Shown here in pieces: positions 51,732 to 61,169 of a DNA stretch of 64,000 nt. The notes under the pieces are model-generated. The model was not told the DNA's origin. It saw only the letters and a list, made by a program, of their open reading frames with translations, and did no database searches. This stretch comes from Chlorobiota bacterium (GTDB lineage Bacteria; Bacteroidota; Ignavibacteria; OLB7). Positions within the stretch are counted from its first letter, which is position 1, and every line of letters starts with the position of its first letter. The stretch is from contig JAEUSP010000055.1 of assembly GCA_016788565.1 (NCBI GenBank), forward strand, positions 62,001 to 126,000. The letters run 5' to 3'. The position numbers and the translations under genes were made by a program.

Positions 51732-53808
51732 CCAGCGTGATCTTCATCGAGGAGACCGCTGCGCCGTTGACCACAAGCTGAGCAACGTAGGTTCCCGAAG
51801 GCACGTCCAGCGTCGGCTCCCACTCGGTGACGTAGGTTCCTGGCTCGACGCGCTGGTTCACCAGTGTGGCCACTTGGTTTCCGTGAGTATCATAGACGAT
51901 CACACGGGTGTTGCCAACAGCGTTCACGTGGAAACGGAGTGCAGTTTCGGTTGTGGCCGGGTTCGGGAAATTTTGGCCAACGAACTGCCCTACCGGAGCC
52001 GAGATGCCAAGCGCGCTTGCAGGCGTTGGATCATCGTCGCGGCGGATTCCGGTTGTCAGTTTCTTCACGTAGTCGTAGCCGCGATGTGGCGGGGCCATGT
52101 AGGGCCATTGCGAGCGGAACGGAAGATCGTTTGCTTCCGGGCCGGCGGAGTAGGTAAGCACGCCAAGCAGTTGCGGCGTAACGGGGGAGGGAGATTGGTC
52201 GGGGATGTAGTCATCATACCACAATCCAACGGCTGCAAGAACAATCCCAGCAACGGCTTGAAGCTCGATGCGGGTCACGTCATCTTCCAAGCGGCGGCCG
52301 TTCGGGAATCCATCCATGTTCGGGATGAATTGAAGGTCGGCGTTTTGGTTGTAGGCCGGGTCGGTCAGCCCAAGCACGGCGGCTTGCACCAATCCCAACG
52401 AACTGAATTTGGGGTCGTTCCGCGGCGTGACAGGAACCGCCATGTTCAGACGGAGCATATCACCCAATGACGGAAGGAAGTTGTTGGCAAATGGCTTCCC
52501 GACTGCAAGCGGGTTTCCATTTTTTCCGGTGGCAAGCTGGTACGGCGGGACGTTTGGAACACCGGTGTAGAATGCCGGAAGGACATCCACGCGGCGCGGT
52601 TCCCCTTTTCCCAGCAAGATTCCACCGAACAGTTGATCGCTGAGTGCCGTCCCCGCACGTGCCGATTCTGGAAGGCCGAACAGTCCATCTTTTCCATTGC
52701 GGAAATCGAACGATCCCAACGATTTGGATTGGATGCGGAGCTTGGCAAATGCCGGAACCGCACCGCCGAACTGGCTATCGTCCATGTAGAGCGCAAGCTC
52801 TGGGTTCATAAAGTACTTTGCGAACACAGCAACTTCGTCAGCATCGTACGGTGTGATGGCGTTCCAGTAATCCTTCATGCCGATTGGAACCACTGCTTCG
52901 TTGGTCAGTGGCATTCCCAGCCGCGAGACTTGGATCCAATCGCCGGAGACATCTGGGGCTTTGCCATCGGTGCGGAGCGTGGTGACTTTTGGGCGGCTTG
53001 CGCTAGTCCATACGCCGATTGTGTAATCGCCATCAAGGATATTTTTGGCTTCGCTCACCGGCTTGCCATCTTTCTGGACAAGCTGAATTGGGATTTTCAG
53101 GGCAATGGCGTGGCAGTTGAAACCGGCCACTGCATCGCGGGCGCGTTCAAAGCCCTGGCCATCTTTCAGGCGGGTTTGGCCAAGATCGAAGATGCCCCCC
53201 AGGTCAACGAAAAATGGATCATCAACCGGGCCACAGAAGACGGTTTCGCCGCTGGTGGCGGTGGTGATTGCAGCGTTCATCAACTGCTCGTAGGATTTGT
53301 TCAATCCTGCCGCCCCTTCAATCGAACGTGGGCCAATGTTCGATGGTGGTACAACGCCGTTGTTGACAATCACTTGGAAAGTTTTGCCGCCGTCGGTGCT
53401 TTTTTCGGCGGTGTAGGTGGTCTTCAAATTCTCCTTCCCCAGCCGGATGTTGAAGAACGTTGTGGGGTCTTCGTTGGTTTTGGTGAAGGTGAAACGGTAA
53501 ACAATCTCATCCCCTTTCTTTGCCGCATCGTTATCAATGTGGATCAGATACTGGATGTTCTCGCCGAAGCTGGCATAGTTCGGCCCCCCTTCCGGTAACT
53601 CCAGCGGGATGTAGTTGGCGATGATGGTGATGGTGTTGGGGTCGTCTGGGCTTCTGAAGGCGTAGAGGTCGGTGTTGTCAGCCAACGGGTCGTTGCTGAT
53701 CAGTGGTGCTTCGCGGTGGCTGGAGCCAAACGCTGGCTGCATTGGCAAACTCAGTGCCAGCGCAGCAGCCGCTCCAGTCAGTGCTTTCATCCAGTGATGT
53801 TTCTTCAT
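51724..53808 (-). CDS. DUF4331 protein with T9SS-like C-terminal domain
   Basis: A 694-residue exported protein. It has a signal peptide (about residues 1-29), then SSHREAPLISNDPLADNTDL, the hallmark start of DUF4331, and the family body to about residue 600. The last 80 residues (FVGQNFPNPATTETALRFHV, ending MKITLER) are a T9SS-like sorting domain. GGGAGAG 7 bases before the ATG is a ribosome binding site. The family is of unknown function. It heads a minus-strand run with TPR, DUF6702-like and HupE genes. Confidence 0.87.
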   Translation of the reverse strand: MKKHHWMKALTGAAAALALSLPMQPAFGSSHREAPLISNDPLADNTDLYAFRSPDDPNTITIIANYIPLELPEGGPNYASFGENIQYLIHIDNDAAKKGDEIVYRFTFTKTNEDPTTFFNIRLGKENLKTTYTAEKSTDGGKTFQVIVNNGVVPPSNIGPRSIEGAAGLNKSYEQLMNAAITTATSGETVFCGPVDDPFFVDLGGIFDLGQTRLKDGQGFERARDAVAGFNCHAIALKIPIQLVQKDGKPVSEAKNILDGDYTIGVWTSASRPKVTTLRTDGKAPDVSGDWIQVSRLGMPLTNEAVVPIGMKDYWNAITPYDADEVAVFAKYFMNPELALYMDDSQFGGAVPAFAKLRIQSKSLGSFDFRNGKDGLFGLPESARAGTALSDQLFGGILLGKGEPRRVDVLPAFYTGVPNVPPYQLATGKNGNPLAVGKPFANNFLPSLGDMLRLNMAVPVTPRNDPKFSSLGLVQAAVLGLTDPAYNQNADLQFIPNMDGFPNGRRLEDDVTRIELQAVAGIVLAAVGLWYDDYIPDQSPSPVTPQLLGVLTYSAGPEANDLPFRSQWPYMAPPHRGYDYVKKLTTGIRRDDDPTPASALGISAPVGQFVGQNFPNPATTETALRFHVNAVGNTRVIVYDTHGNQVATLVNQRVEPGTYVTEWEPTLDVPSGTYVAQLVVNGAAVSSMKITLER

Positions 53809-53946
53809 TGTTCTGCTCTCCCTACGTTGAGGAATTGGTACGGTTGGTTGTTGGGATACCGACGACTGTGGGGAGATACGAAAGGAGTGGGCAGCTGGAT
53901 TGAGTGGCGGAAAAATTACTTGGGATCATCACGCGGGCGAATTCGT

Positions 53947-53987
53947 CCCGTCATCGCGAGGAGTCTTCGACGAAGCGATCTCGCGGG
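53947..53987. repeat. REP-like palindrome in the divergent spacer
   Basis: The stretch beginning CCCGTCATCGCGAGGAGTC contains outer arms CGCGAG (53955-53960) and CTCGCG (53980-53985) and an inner CTTCGACGAAG palindrome. Very similar sequences are scattered through many bacterial genomes. The rest of the 374-base spacer (53809-54182) shows no gene and no clear promoter. Confidence 0.5.
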
Positions 53988-54182
53988 TTGCTCGGAAGCC
54001 ATCGGACACCGTGCTGGCCGCCAAATCGCCACTGCTTTTTGTTTTTGAATTGTGGAATTCATTTTGCAATAACGGATTTACATTTCTTCCTCAACTTTCA
54101 CCCAAACTGCTCCCTGTTCCCAAACTCCTTCGTATCATGCAGCGCCTTTTCTCACGCTACTCATGTTCATTGGAAGTGTCCC

Positions 54183-57100
54183 ATGTCCCCTTCGTTCCAG
54201 CGTGCGTTCTGCTCCTTCTTCCTTCTGGTTTTTACGGTGCTTTTCTTCAACGGCAGCACTGCGGTAGCTCAATGGCGGAAACTTACCGCCTACTCCACCG
54301 GCTTTTATAACGAGGTCTTCTTCTTCGATAACCAACACGGCTGGATTACCTCCTTCAACGGAACCGTACTCCGCACTGCCAATGGCGGAACTACCTGGCA
54401 ATCAAGCTCCCTCCCAAACGCAAAAAGCTCACCCAATCGCGACATCTGCTTCGTTAGTTCCTCCACCGGTTTTATCTCCGGCGATGATGGCATCTGGAAA
54501 ACCACCGATGGCGGAGCCTCCTGGACCAATGTCTCCCCCTCCTCACCCACAATCTCCGGAAGCACAAGCTGCTGGTTCATTGATGCCAACAACGGCGTTC
54601 TTGGTTTCGGCGGATGTGCCGATTCAACAGTGACCTTCTGCTCAACTACCGATGGCGGAACTACGTGGTCGTCTGTTAGCTACAACCACACCATTGCGGA
54701 TGTGGCCGTTGGCGGAATCGGCTACACGAACGGAGCCTATCACGCAGCGGGCGGAAGCGGAAAGCATTGGAAATCAACTGATGGCGGGGCATCCTGGAGC
54801 TACCTTCCAACTGGGTCCGGCGGGTGGCAGGAAGATTTGGTGACGGCAGCAGGGAATATCTTTGTGGCATCGGCAGACGGAACAAGCTGCGCGGCAATCG
54901 GTGGCGGGAAAATTTTGCGCTCCACCAATGGCGGTTCCTCCTGGGCCGCCGCCAACTTCCCCTCGGTGGTGATGTGGGGCATTACCATGTTCAGCGGAAA
55001 CGATGGCTGGGCCTGCGGCGACAACGGCAACGCATTCAAAACCACCAACGGCGGAACCACCTGGACGAACACCTCGTGCGGAATGGCCAGTGCCGACCGC
55101 ATTGACGACATCCATTTTACCGATGCCACCCACGGCTGGGCCGTGGGTGATGGAATCTACCAGTACGTCCCACACTACTACTTGCCAATCCGCGACACCA
55201 TTGACTTCGGCGATGTTTTGGTCGGGACAAAGCGGGGCGATTCCCTTGTTCCCGTGAAGTCAATCGGGACCGCTGGGACAATCCAAAGTTGGCAAACTGC
55301 TGGGGCCGATTCTGCTCACTTCAATCTTCCGTCAGCCATCACTCCTATCCCTGTTCCTTCTTGTGGTTCAGCGGGTGTGCTTGCCTCATTTCAACCAAGA
55401 AGTGAGGGGGTGAAAATTGCCCGTGTTGAACTAACGCTTCTTGATGCTGCCACCCCAATTGCCGTTGTGGTGAAAGGGCGCGGCGTGCGCCCACGAATCG
55501 CCGCGCCAGCAACCTTCAAAGCCGCCGACACTATGATCTGCGATTACCGCAGATTCGACACCATCCCCGTTCGCAATCTTGGCTCCTATCCACTTCAGGT
55601 TGATAGCGTCTGGTTCAGCGATATGCGTTCGGGCAGGTTCAGCGTCGTCCGCCCCCTTCCTCCATTTTCCGTTCCCGTCGGGTCGGTTGTTGGTTTGGTG
55701 ATCCAGACAGATATGGGCGGAACAACCGGAGCCTTTGCCGCCACGTTGCAGCTGCGGAATAATGATCCGGACGCTGGCGCATCCCCCCACCAAGTGGTGA
55801 TGTCGGGCTATCGCCGGAAAATCCTTTCTGAACTTGATCCCGATACAGCCGTCACCATCCCTTCGGCTCCGCTCCGAACATCGTCGGCGGTCTGCATCCG
55901 GTTGGCAAATATGGGGGATGGAGTACAAGTGATCGAGTCGGTGAAGCCGCTGAACGGAAGCCCAGCAATCACCCTGAAAAACACCGTTGTGAATCTCCAG
56001 ATTCCGCAAGGTGAGTACACCATGCTCTGCTTTGAAGCCCGCGCAACCGACACGCTCCCGCACGAACGGAAATTCTGGATTCGGATGCAGCCGTGCGGAA
56101 GGGATACGTTCGTTGTGGTGAAGTTCAAAGCAACCAACCCCTACGCTGCGGCTCCCTCCCAGCGGTCACTTCAGCTGGCAACCTGCGGCGCGCTGGCAAC
56201 CGATTCGATTGTGGTGAAGAACAACGGGAACAGCGAATTACTGCTCCGTTCGGCGCGGTTCGGTTCGCCAGCGTCATCGTTTGTGGTGGCCTGGCCAACG
56301 GCTTGGCCCGTTACGGTGATGCCGCACGATTCGGTGATACTGGCCTACCAGATAACCCCCACCAACGCCCAACAGCGTGACACCCTATCAATCCAAAGCA
56401 ACGACAGCACGTTGGCCGGCGGCCTGCTGAAAATTCCTTGCTTGGTCACGTTTAGCCGGCCACAGGCTTCGGCGGCTGTTGTGCAATCGGGGCAATCTCC
56501 GGTCTGCCGCTCGGCTGATACCACCTGGCAGCGGGTTGCGATTGCCAACGGCGGAAACGTGGCCGTGACGATTCTTGAGGTGATCCAACAGTCGGGCAAC
56601 CAACTTCCGTTTGCCGTGCAAATCCCCCGCCAAACTATTGCCGCAGGCGCGCGCGACACCTTGCTGGTTGGGCTGGTTGCGGCGCAACCCGGCAGCTTTC
56701 ATGAAGGATTTGTGGTGCGGTTTGCCGAATGCGGGCTTGCCGATTCCCTCACCCTTCGCCTTGATGTTGCCGAGGCTTCGGTGGCCTGGGTTCGGCAAAG
56801 CGTCACGCTTGGAACAGCACCGTTGGGTGAGCAAACTTCTGGCGTGATTGAGATTGTGAACAACGGGACGCGCGATGTCGCGATTGACTCACTCTACCTC
56901 ACCAACTCGAAATTCCTGATTCAGGGGATTAGCTTCCCGTTGCTGCTGCGCCCCGGCGAACAACGGGCGATCAACATCCTGTTCGTTGGCGACTCAACCG
57001 CTGGCCGATTCACGGCTGATGTTGTTGCTGTCACCGCCTCACCTTGCCAGCAAAAAATCACCGGAAGCATTGCGGTGGAAGTGACTTCGCAGGAAGTGAC

Positions 57101-58757
57101 GCTGAGCACCAACCGCATCTCCTTCGGCACGCTTCTGCCGTGTGCAATCCCAACTGCTGTGGATTCAATCACGGTGCGGAATTACGGGACTGCCGTTGTG
57201 AAAATCACCCAAGCCCAGCTTGCCAACTCAGCCTCGCAATTTCAATTTCTGAACTCCCCCTTCCCCCGCGACCTTGCCCCGGGGGATGCCGCCACACTGC
57301 TTGTTGGCGTGAAACCCGGCCCGCAAGAAACCCTTTCCGACCGATTGGTGCTGCTTACCGAACCAGCCTTGCAAACCGAACTCAGCACCGAGCTAACGGC
57401 CCAGCGGGAATCCGTTGGCAGCGCGGCACTGGATCAATCGGGCGCGCCGGTGGCGGAACTCAGCTTTGTTGGAGTGACCCCGTGCAGAACCTCCATCACC
57501 AAGCAATTTCGGCTGCGGAATCAAGGGAGCGTGGCCGATACGTTCGCGCTTACTTCAACCTCAACCGATTTCACAATCACGCCAACCGGCGCGTTTGCGT
57601 TGGGGGCTGGCCAGGAGCAGTGGGTGACGGTTGCGGCAGATCTATCACAAGCAAGCTCCACCGAAACGTTGGTGATCCGTTCGGCCAACTGCTTGGGTGA
57701 GGGGCGGATTGAGCTGCGAACCAGCCTCCGCACGGTAGCGATTGACCGCCCCGACACGCTACGCCAGCAAGCCGTTGTTGGGAAGGTGAGCGATGGAGTT
57801 CTGGAACTGCTGAACCCCTCCTCCGATTCGGTGCTGGTGGACGAAGCCGTCATCCAACATGGTGGCGATGCTTTTTCACTTCAGTTCACTTTGCCGCAAG
57901 CGATTGCGCCCGGTGGGCGGCTGGCAATCCCCATTCAGTTTGCCCCCGATTCGGTTGGCTTTTTCAGCGGCGCAATCCGGCTAACCCTTGCCGCACCTTG
58001 CCCCGATACTCTGACAGTCTATCTGTGGGGCGATGGCGGAAGCGACCGAATGGATACCGTTGCAATCAGCATGGGAACAACCGTTGGGCGTTGGGGTGAA
58101 ACCGTGACCACGCCACTCATTGTTGCCAACAGAAGCAACCGCCAACTTCACGTTGATGTTGGCGTGCAGGCAAACCGCCGATTGCTACGGCCAACAAGCG
58201 TAACCACCAAAACCAACAGGGCCGACTTCATCTGGATTGACTCGGCCAACGGCAGCGTGCAGCTTCGTGGGCTTTCCATCCCCCCTGTTTCTGCTGCGGC
58301 GAACTCGGTTGCCCGCACGATTTCCGATACTGTGGCCACCATCACTTGGCAGGTGCTTCGGGGGGATACGGTTGCAACGCCAATCTCCATTTGGGGAGTT
58401 TCGGCTGATGCCCGCGCCGTTGTGGCCACCACCGACGGAGCTTTCCTTCTGGAAAATTATTGCGATGCCCACGGGCGATTGCTTCGCGCGGCGGGGCTGC
58501 TTGAACTGAAGCAGAATATCCCCAACCCGTTCAGCCAAACAGCGGTGATCGAGTTCGAAATCCCGTTCAATGGCCAAGCAACACTGACGGTGACGGATCT
58601 GTTGGGGAACACCGTTCTTCAGCCAATCAACGGGCCACAGGTTGCGGGCCGCCAGCAGGTTGTGATTGATGCAAACAGCCTGCCCCACGGGGTCTATCGC
58701 TACACCCTTCAGGCTGGATTGCAGACCCTTTCACGCTGGATGATTGTGGCGCGGTGA
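54183..58757 (+). CDS. Very large secreted protein: YCF48/BNR repeats, ASH-like domains and T9SS tail
   Basis: A 1524-residue protein. Signal peptide about residues 1-29 (LFFNGSTAVAQ). Residues 30-330 hold repeats like those of photosystem II assembly factor YCF48/BNR (TANGGTTWQSSSLPN, TTDGGASWTNV). From about 340 to 1440 come immunoglobulin-like domains with recurring segments of the ASH/choice-of-anchor type (IDFGDVLVGTKRGDSLVPV, VTLGTAPLGEQTSGVIEI). The C-terminus is a T9SS-like domain (LKQNIPNPFSQTAVIEFE, ending RWMIVAR). GGAAG lies 6 bases before ATG 54183; the frame extends much further upstream without support. It overlaps the next gene (TGATG). Confidence 0.8.
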   Translation: MSPSFQRAFCSFFLLVFTVLFFNGSTAVAQWRKLTAYSTGFYNEVFFFDNQHGWITSFNGTVLRTANGGTTWQSSSLPNAKSSPNRDICFVSSSTGFISGDDGIWKTTDGGASWTNVSPSSPTISGSTSCWFIDANNGVLGFGGCADSTVTFCSTTDGGTTWSSVSYNHTIADVAVGGIGYTNGAYHAAGGSGKHWKSTDGGASWSYLPTGSGGWQEDLVTAAGNIFVASADGTSCAAIGGGKILRSTNGGSSWAAANFPSVVMWGITMFSGNDGWACGDNGNAFKTTNGGTTWTNTSCGMASADRIDDIHFTDATHGWAVGDGIYQYVPHYYLPIRDTIDFGDVLVGTKRGDSLVPVKSIGTAGTIQSWQTAGADSAHFNLPSAITPIPVPSCGSAGVLASFQPRSEGVKIARVELTLLDAATPIAVVVKGRGVRPRIAAPATFKAADTMICDYRRFDTIPVRNLGSYPLQVDSVWFSDMRSGRFSVVRPLPPFSVPVGSVVGLVIQTDMGGTTGAFAATLQLRNNDPDAGASPHQVVMSGYRRKILSELDPDTAVTIPSAPLRTSSAVCIRLANMGDGVQVIESVKPLNGSPAITLKNTVVNLQIPQGEYTMLCFEARATDTLPHERKFWIRMQPCGRDTFVVVKFKATNPYAAAPSQRSLQLATCGALATDSIVVKNNGNSELLLRSARFGSPASSFVVAWPTAWPVTVMPHDSVILAYQITPTNAQQRDTLSIQSNDSTLAGGLLKIPCLVTFSRPQASAAVVQSGQSPVCRSADTTWQRVAIANGGNVAVTILEVIQQSGNQLPFAVQIPRQTIAAGARDTLLVGLVAAQPGSFHEGFVVRFAECGLADSLTLRLDVAEASVAWVRQSVTLGTAPLGEQTSGVIEIVNNGTRDVAIDSLYLTNSKFLIQGISFPLLLRPGEQRAINILFVGDSTAGRFTADVVAVTASPCQQKITGSIAVEVTSQEVTLSTNRISFGTLLPCAIPTAVDSITVRNYGTAVVKITQAQLANSASQFQFLNSPFPRDLAPGDAATLLVGVKPGPQETLSDRLVLLTEPALQTELSTELTAQRESVGSAALDQSGAPVAELSFVGVTPCRTSITKQFRLRNQGSVADTFALTSTSTDFTITPTGAFALGAGQEQWVTVAADLSQASSTETLVIRSANCLGEGRIELRTSLRTVAIDRPDTLRQQAVVGKVSDGVLELLNPSSDSVLVDEAVIQHGGDAFSLQFTLPQAIAPGGRLAIPIQFAPDSVGFFSGAIRLTLAAPCPDTLTVYLWGDGGSDRMDTVAISMGTTVGRWGETVTTPLIVANRSNRQLHVDVGVQANRRLLRPTSVTTKTNRADFIWIDSANGSVQLRGLSIPPVSAAANSVARTISDTVATITWQVLRGDTVATPISIWGVSADARAVVATTDGAFLLENYCDAHGRLLRAAGLLELKQNIPNPFSQTAVIEFEIPFNGQATLTVTDLLGNTVLQPINGPQVAGRQQVVIDANSLPHGVYRYTLQAGLQTLSRWMIVAR

Positions 58758-60793
58758 TGAACCACTTCAGCTTTTTCACTTTCCGGCAGATTCTGGTTTT
58801 GTTGGGATGCTGGATGCTGATCCCGAAGCCAACCGCCACGGCACAAGCGAAACCCGACTCGCTGAAAACTGCGCGGGTTTCCGGATTCGTCGGCTACATT
58901 CTGGATGGCTTCACCTGCAAGTATGCGGTGGCGGCTGGCGGAGCTATCACCACATCAGCGGCGTGCGGAGCGTTTGAAAATGGGAACGACACATCGCTGG
59001 AAATTGGGGTTGGATATGCTCGCGATTTCAGCTCTCGGCTTGGGCTGCGTGGGTTGTTCACCTTCCGGAACGGGGCGTTTCAGCAATCGTTCAACTGCAC
59101 CGATCCCGCCCAGATTCTTACTCCAACCGGAACAACCCAAGCCCTCACCCGGTTTGTCAACAGGGTTAATGTTTCCACCATCTCACTCTCGCTTCTTGGC
59201 GATTTCCAACCGTTTGCGATCCCGCTGCGGATCAGTGCCGGGCCAGCAGTTTCCATCACGATCAAGGAGGATTACTCAGCTGATGAGGAGGTCGTAACCC
59301 CGATAACCGCGGAGTTTTTGGAGGGTGGACAAACCAGAAACATTGGAGCGGGTAGCGGAAATGGAGGTCACATCAGCGTTGCCGCCGATGCCGAGGCAGC
59401 CTATCCAATTATTGCGGGGGAATCATTGCGGCTGCTGCCGTCGGTTGCGGTTCGGCATTTTTTCAGCTCACCAATCTCGTGGGCATCGTTCGGTTGGAAC
59501 AGCGTGACGCTGCGGCTTGGGTTGGAGTATCAGTTTTGGAGTACGCCTGCCGAACCTTCAACCATCGCTCAAGCTCCCTCCAGTCAGCCCGATACAGTTG
59601 AGTATCTGGCATCGCCGCCGGCAATGGAGGTTCCCACGGAAACTCCCGCGCGATTTGCCATTGGCTGGAGCAACACGGCAAACGGCGACACCGCCATTGC
59701 ACAACAACGGCAGCTGATCCGCCAGCAGAGCATCCCCCTTCTCCCCTACATTTTTTTCGACTCTGGCTCGACGCAGATTCCCGAGCGGTATCGCTTGCAA
59801 TCACACGTGGGTGCGGCAGAACGGGAGAACGCTGCAAGCGAAATCGCCACCGCAGCATGGCTTCACCGAAGTGTGCTTGACACCATCGGCCAGCGGCTGA
59901 GGTTGACCCCGGCGGCACGCATCACCATCACCGGAACAGCACCGGAGCGGACTGGGGCGGATGCAATTTCAACAGCGGCCGCCCGCGCCGCAGCAGTGCA
60001 GAACTACCTTGCCGAGGTTTGGAGCATTGACCGCACCCGCATTGCGATTGCTGGCGTGGCCGCGCCGGAATCGCCAACCATTTCTAGCTCACCTCAAGGG
60101 TTTGCCGAAAATATCCGTGCGGAAATCGCTTCCGATAACCCCGCGATTCTCTCACCCATCATCTTCCGCGACACGGTTTCCACAATCTCCAATCCCACAA
60201 TTTCTGGCCGCGTTATCCCAGGAAGCGACTCACTGATTTCGGTTGAGATTGAGCGCGAAAACGGAGCGCGCCAGCGGTTGGCTTTGCATGATAGAGTTGA
60301 GAAAAATGGAGTTGAGAGAAGCATTCTGGTGGAAGGTGTAGTTCGACCGCTGCCCCGTTTGGCTGGCACCGAGGGGAGCGTTGAAACCCTGCGATTGAAG
60401 ATCATCACCCGCGGCCGGAAACCGAGCGAAACGCCACTGTACTTGCGGACGGAGGCAGAGAAGGAAGTGCGGTTGGAGGCGTTGGCATTATTTCCGTTTG
60501 GAAGTGCGCGGCTTGCCGAAAAAGATGCCGAAGCAATCCGGCAACTGCGCCGCTGGGCCGGCCCCAACGCAACCGCCCTCCTGCTTGGCAGCACCGACGA
60601 TTTAGGGGAAGCAGCGGGAAACCTTCAGTTGTCGCGTGGGCGCGCAGCCACGGCGGCTGCACTGCTTGGGCTTCCAGTGGCCAGAACGGAAGGGGTTGGG
60701 GAAATCGCCAACACAGCAACGCTCCGCTACCCAGAAGAACGGATGTACGCCCGAAGCGTTCGCGTGCGGATTGAGAGGGGGAGTGAAGAGTGA
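58757..60793 (+). CDS. Outer-membrane protein with two OmpA-like domains
   Basis: A 678-residue protein. A signal peptide of about 29 residues precedes a beta-rich region (about 35-260) resembling an outer-membrane barrel. Two OmpA-like stretches follow: the first begins YIFFDSGSTQIPERY (about residue 333), with RARAAAVQNYL-like helices after it; the second has FPFGSARLAEKDAEAIRQLR (about 576) and NLQLSRGRAATAAALLG. OmpA domains usually bind peptidoglycan. The start ATG overlaps the stop of the giant gene by one base (TGATG), so the two are probably co-translated and may form a surface complex. Confidence 0.72.
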   Translation: MNHFSFFTFRQILVLLGCWMLIPKPTATAQAKPDSLKTARVSGFVGYILDGFTCKYAVAAGGAITTSAACGAFENGNDTSLEIGVGYARDFSSRLGLRGLFTFRNGAFQQSFNCTDPAQILTPTGTTQALTRFVNRVNVSTISLSLLGDFQPFAIPLRISAGPAVSITIKEDYSADEEVVTPITAEFLEGGQTRNIGAGSGNGGHISVAADAEAAYPIIAGESLRLLPSVAVRHFFSSPISWASFGWNSVTLRLGLEYQFWSTPAEPSTIAQAPSSQPDTVEYLASPPAMEVPTETPARFAIGWSNTANGDTAIAQQRQLIRQQSIPLLPYIFFDSGSTQIPERYRLQSHVGAAERENAASEIATAAWLHRSVLDTIGQRLRLTPAARITITGTAPERTGADAISTAAARAAAVQNYLAEVWSIDRTRIAIAGVAAPESPTISSSPQGFAENIRAEIASDNPAILSPIIFRDTVSTISNPTISGRVIPGSDSLISVEIERENGARQRLALHDRVEKNGVERSILVEGVVRPLPRLAGTEGSVETLRLKIITRGRKPSETPLYLRTEAEKEVRLEALALFPFGSARLAEKDAEAIRQLRRWAGPNATALLLGSTDDLGEAAGNLQLSRGRAATAAALLGLPVARTEGVGEIANTATLRYPEERMYARSVRVRIERGSEE

Positions 60794-60832
60794 AAGAGTG
60801 AGTAGCCTTGTTCGGTATCGCGCCGCCCCCCT

Positions 60833-60912
60833 TGCCTGCCCTCACCCCCCGCCCTCTCCCAAGCGTGTGATACTGCTGCTTGCCTCACATTCGTCCGGTG
60901 GGAGAGGGAGCC
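60833..60912. repeat. 80-bp dispersed element, second copy
   Basis: Same length and ends as the element at 4277-4356, with changes concentrated in the loop. It follows the OmpA-like gene by 40 bases. Arms CCCTCTCCC (60852-60860) and GGGAGAGGG (60900-60908) are conserved. Confidence 0.7.
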
Positions 60913-60958
60913 AAAGCCAAGAGTGAAGAGTGAAGAGTGAAATGTGAAGAGTGAAATA
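60913..60958. repeat. GAAGAGTGAA tandem repeats, third locus
   Basis: AAGAGTGA units follow directly after the 80-bp element, as at 4360. Beyond them, about 60967-61048 is an imperfect inverted repeat containing GGAAATAGGAA and TTCCTATTTTCC. Nothing else is seen before the leader at 61083. Confidence 0.65.
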
Positions 60959-61082
60959 GAGCCGAAGCCGGGAAGGAAATAGGAAAGCGGAGGGCCAGAT
61001 TCGCAGGCTTCCGCTCTTGATCCTACTTCCTACTTCCTATTTTCCCCCTTGCCTATCTCACCCCCATCCCCGAAGTTCCCGC

Positions 61083-61169
61083 ATGAACAACTCCCTCCAC
61101 CATACCGCAACTACCGCTGCACACCGCAGCACTACTCATAACCAACTCCACAAGGAGCAACTCACATGA
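61083..61169 (+). CDS. Possible 28-codon leader peptide overlapping the FG-GAP gene
   Basis: An ORF that begins MNNSLHHTATTAAHRS and stops with a TGA that overlaps the start of the next gene (ATGA). The equivalent region before the second copy (63336-63422) is open over exactly the same 29 codons. There are 11 differences in 87 bases and no insertion or deletion, but most changed codons alter the amino acid. So coding is possible and not proven; it may instead be a conserved untranslated leader. The AAGGAG of the downstream gene lies inside it. Confidence 0.35.
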   Translation: MNNSLHHTATTAAHRSTTHNQLHKEQLT

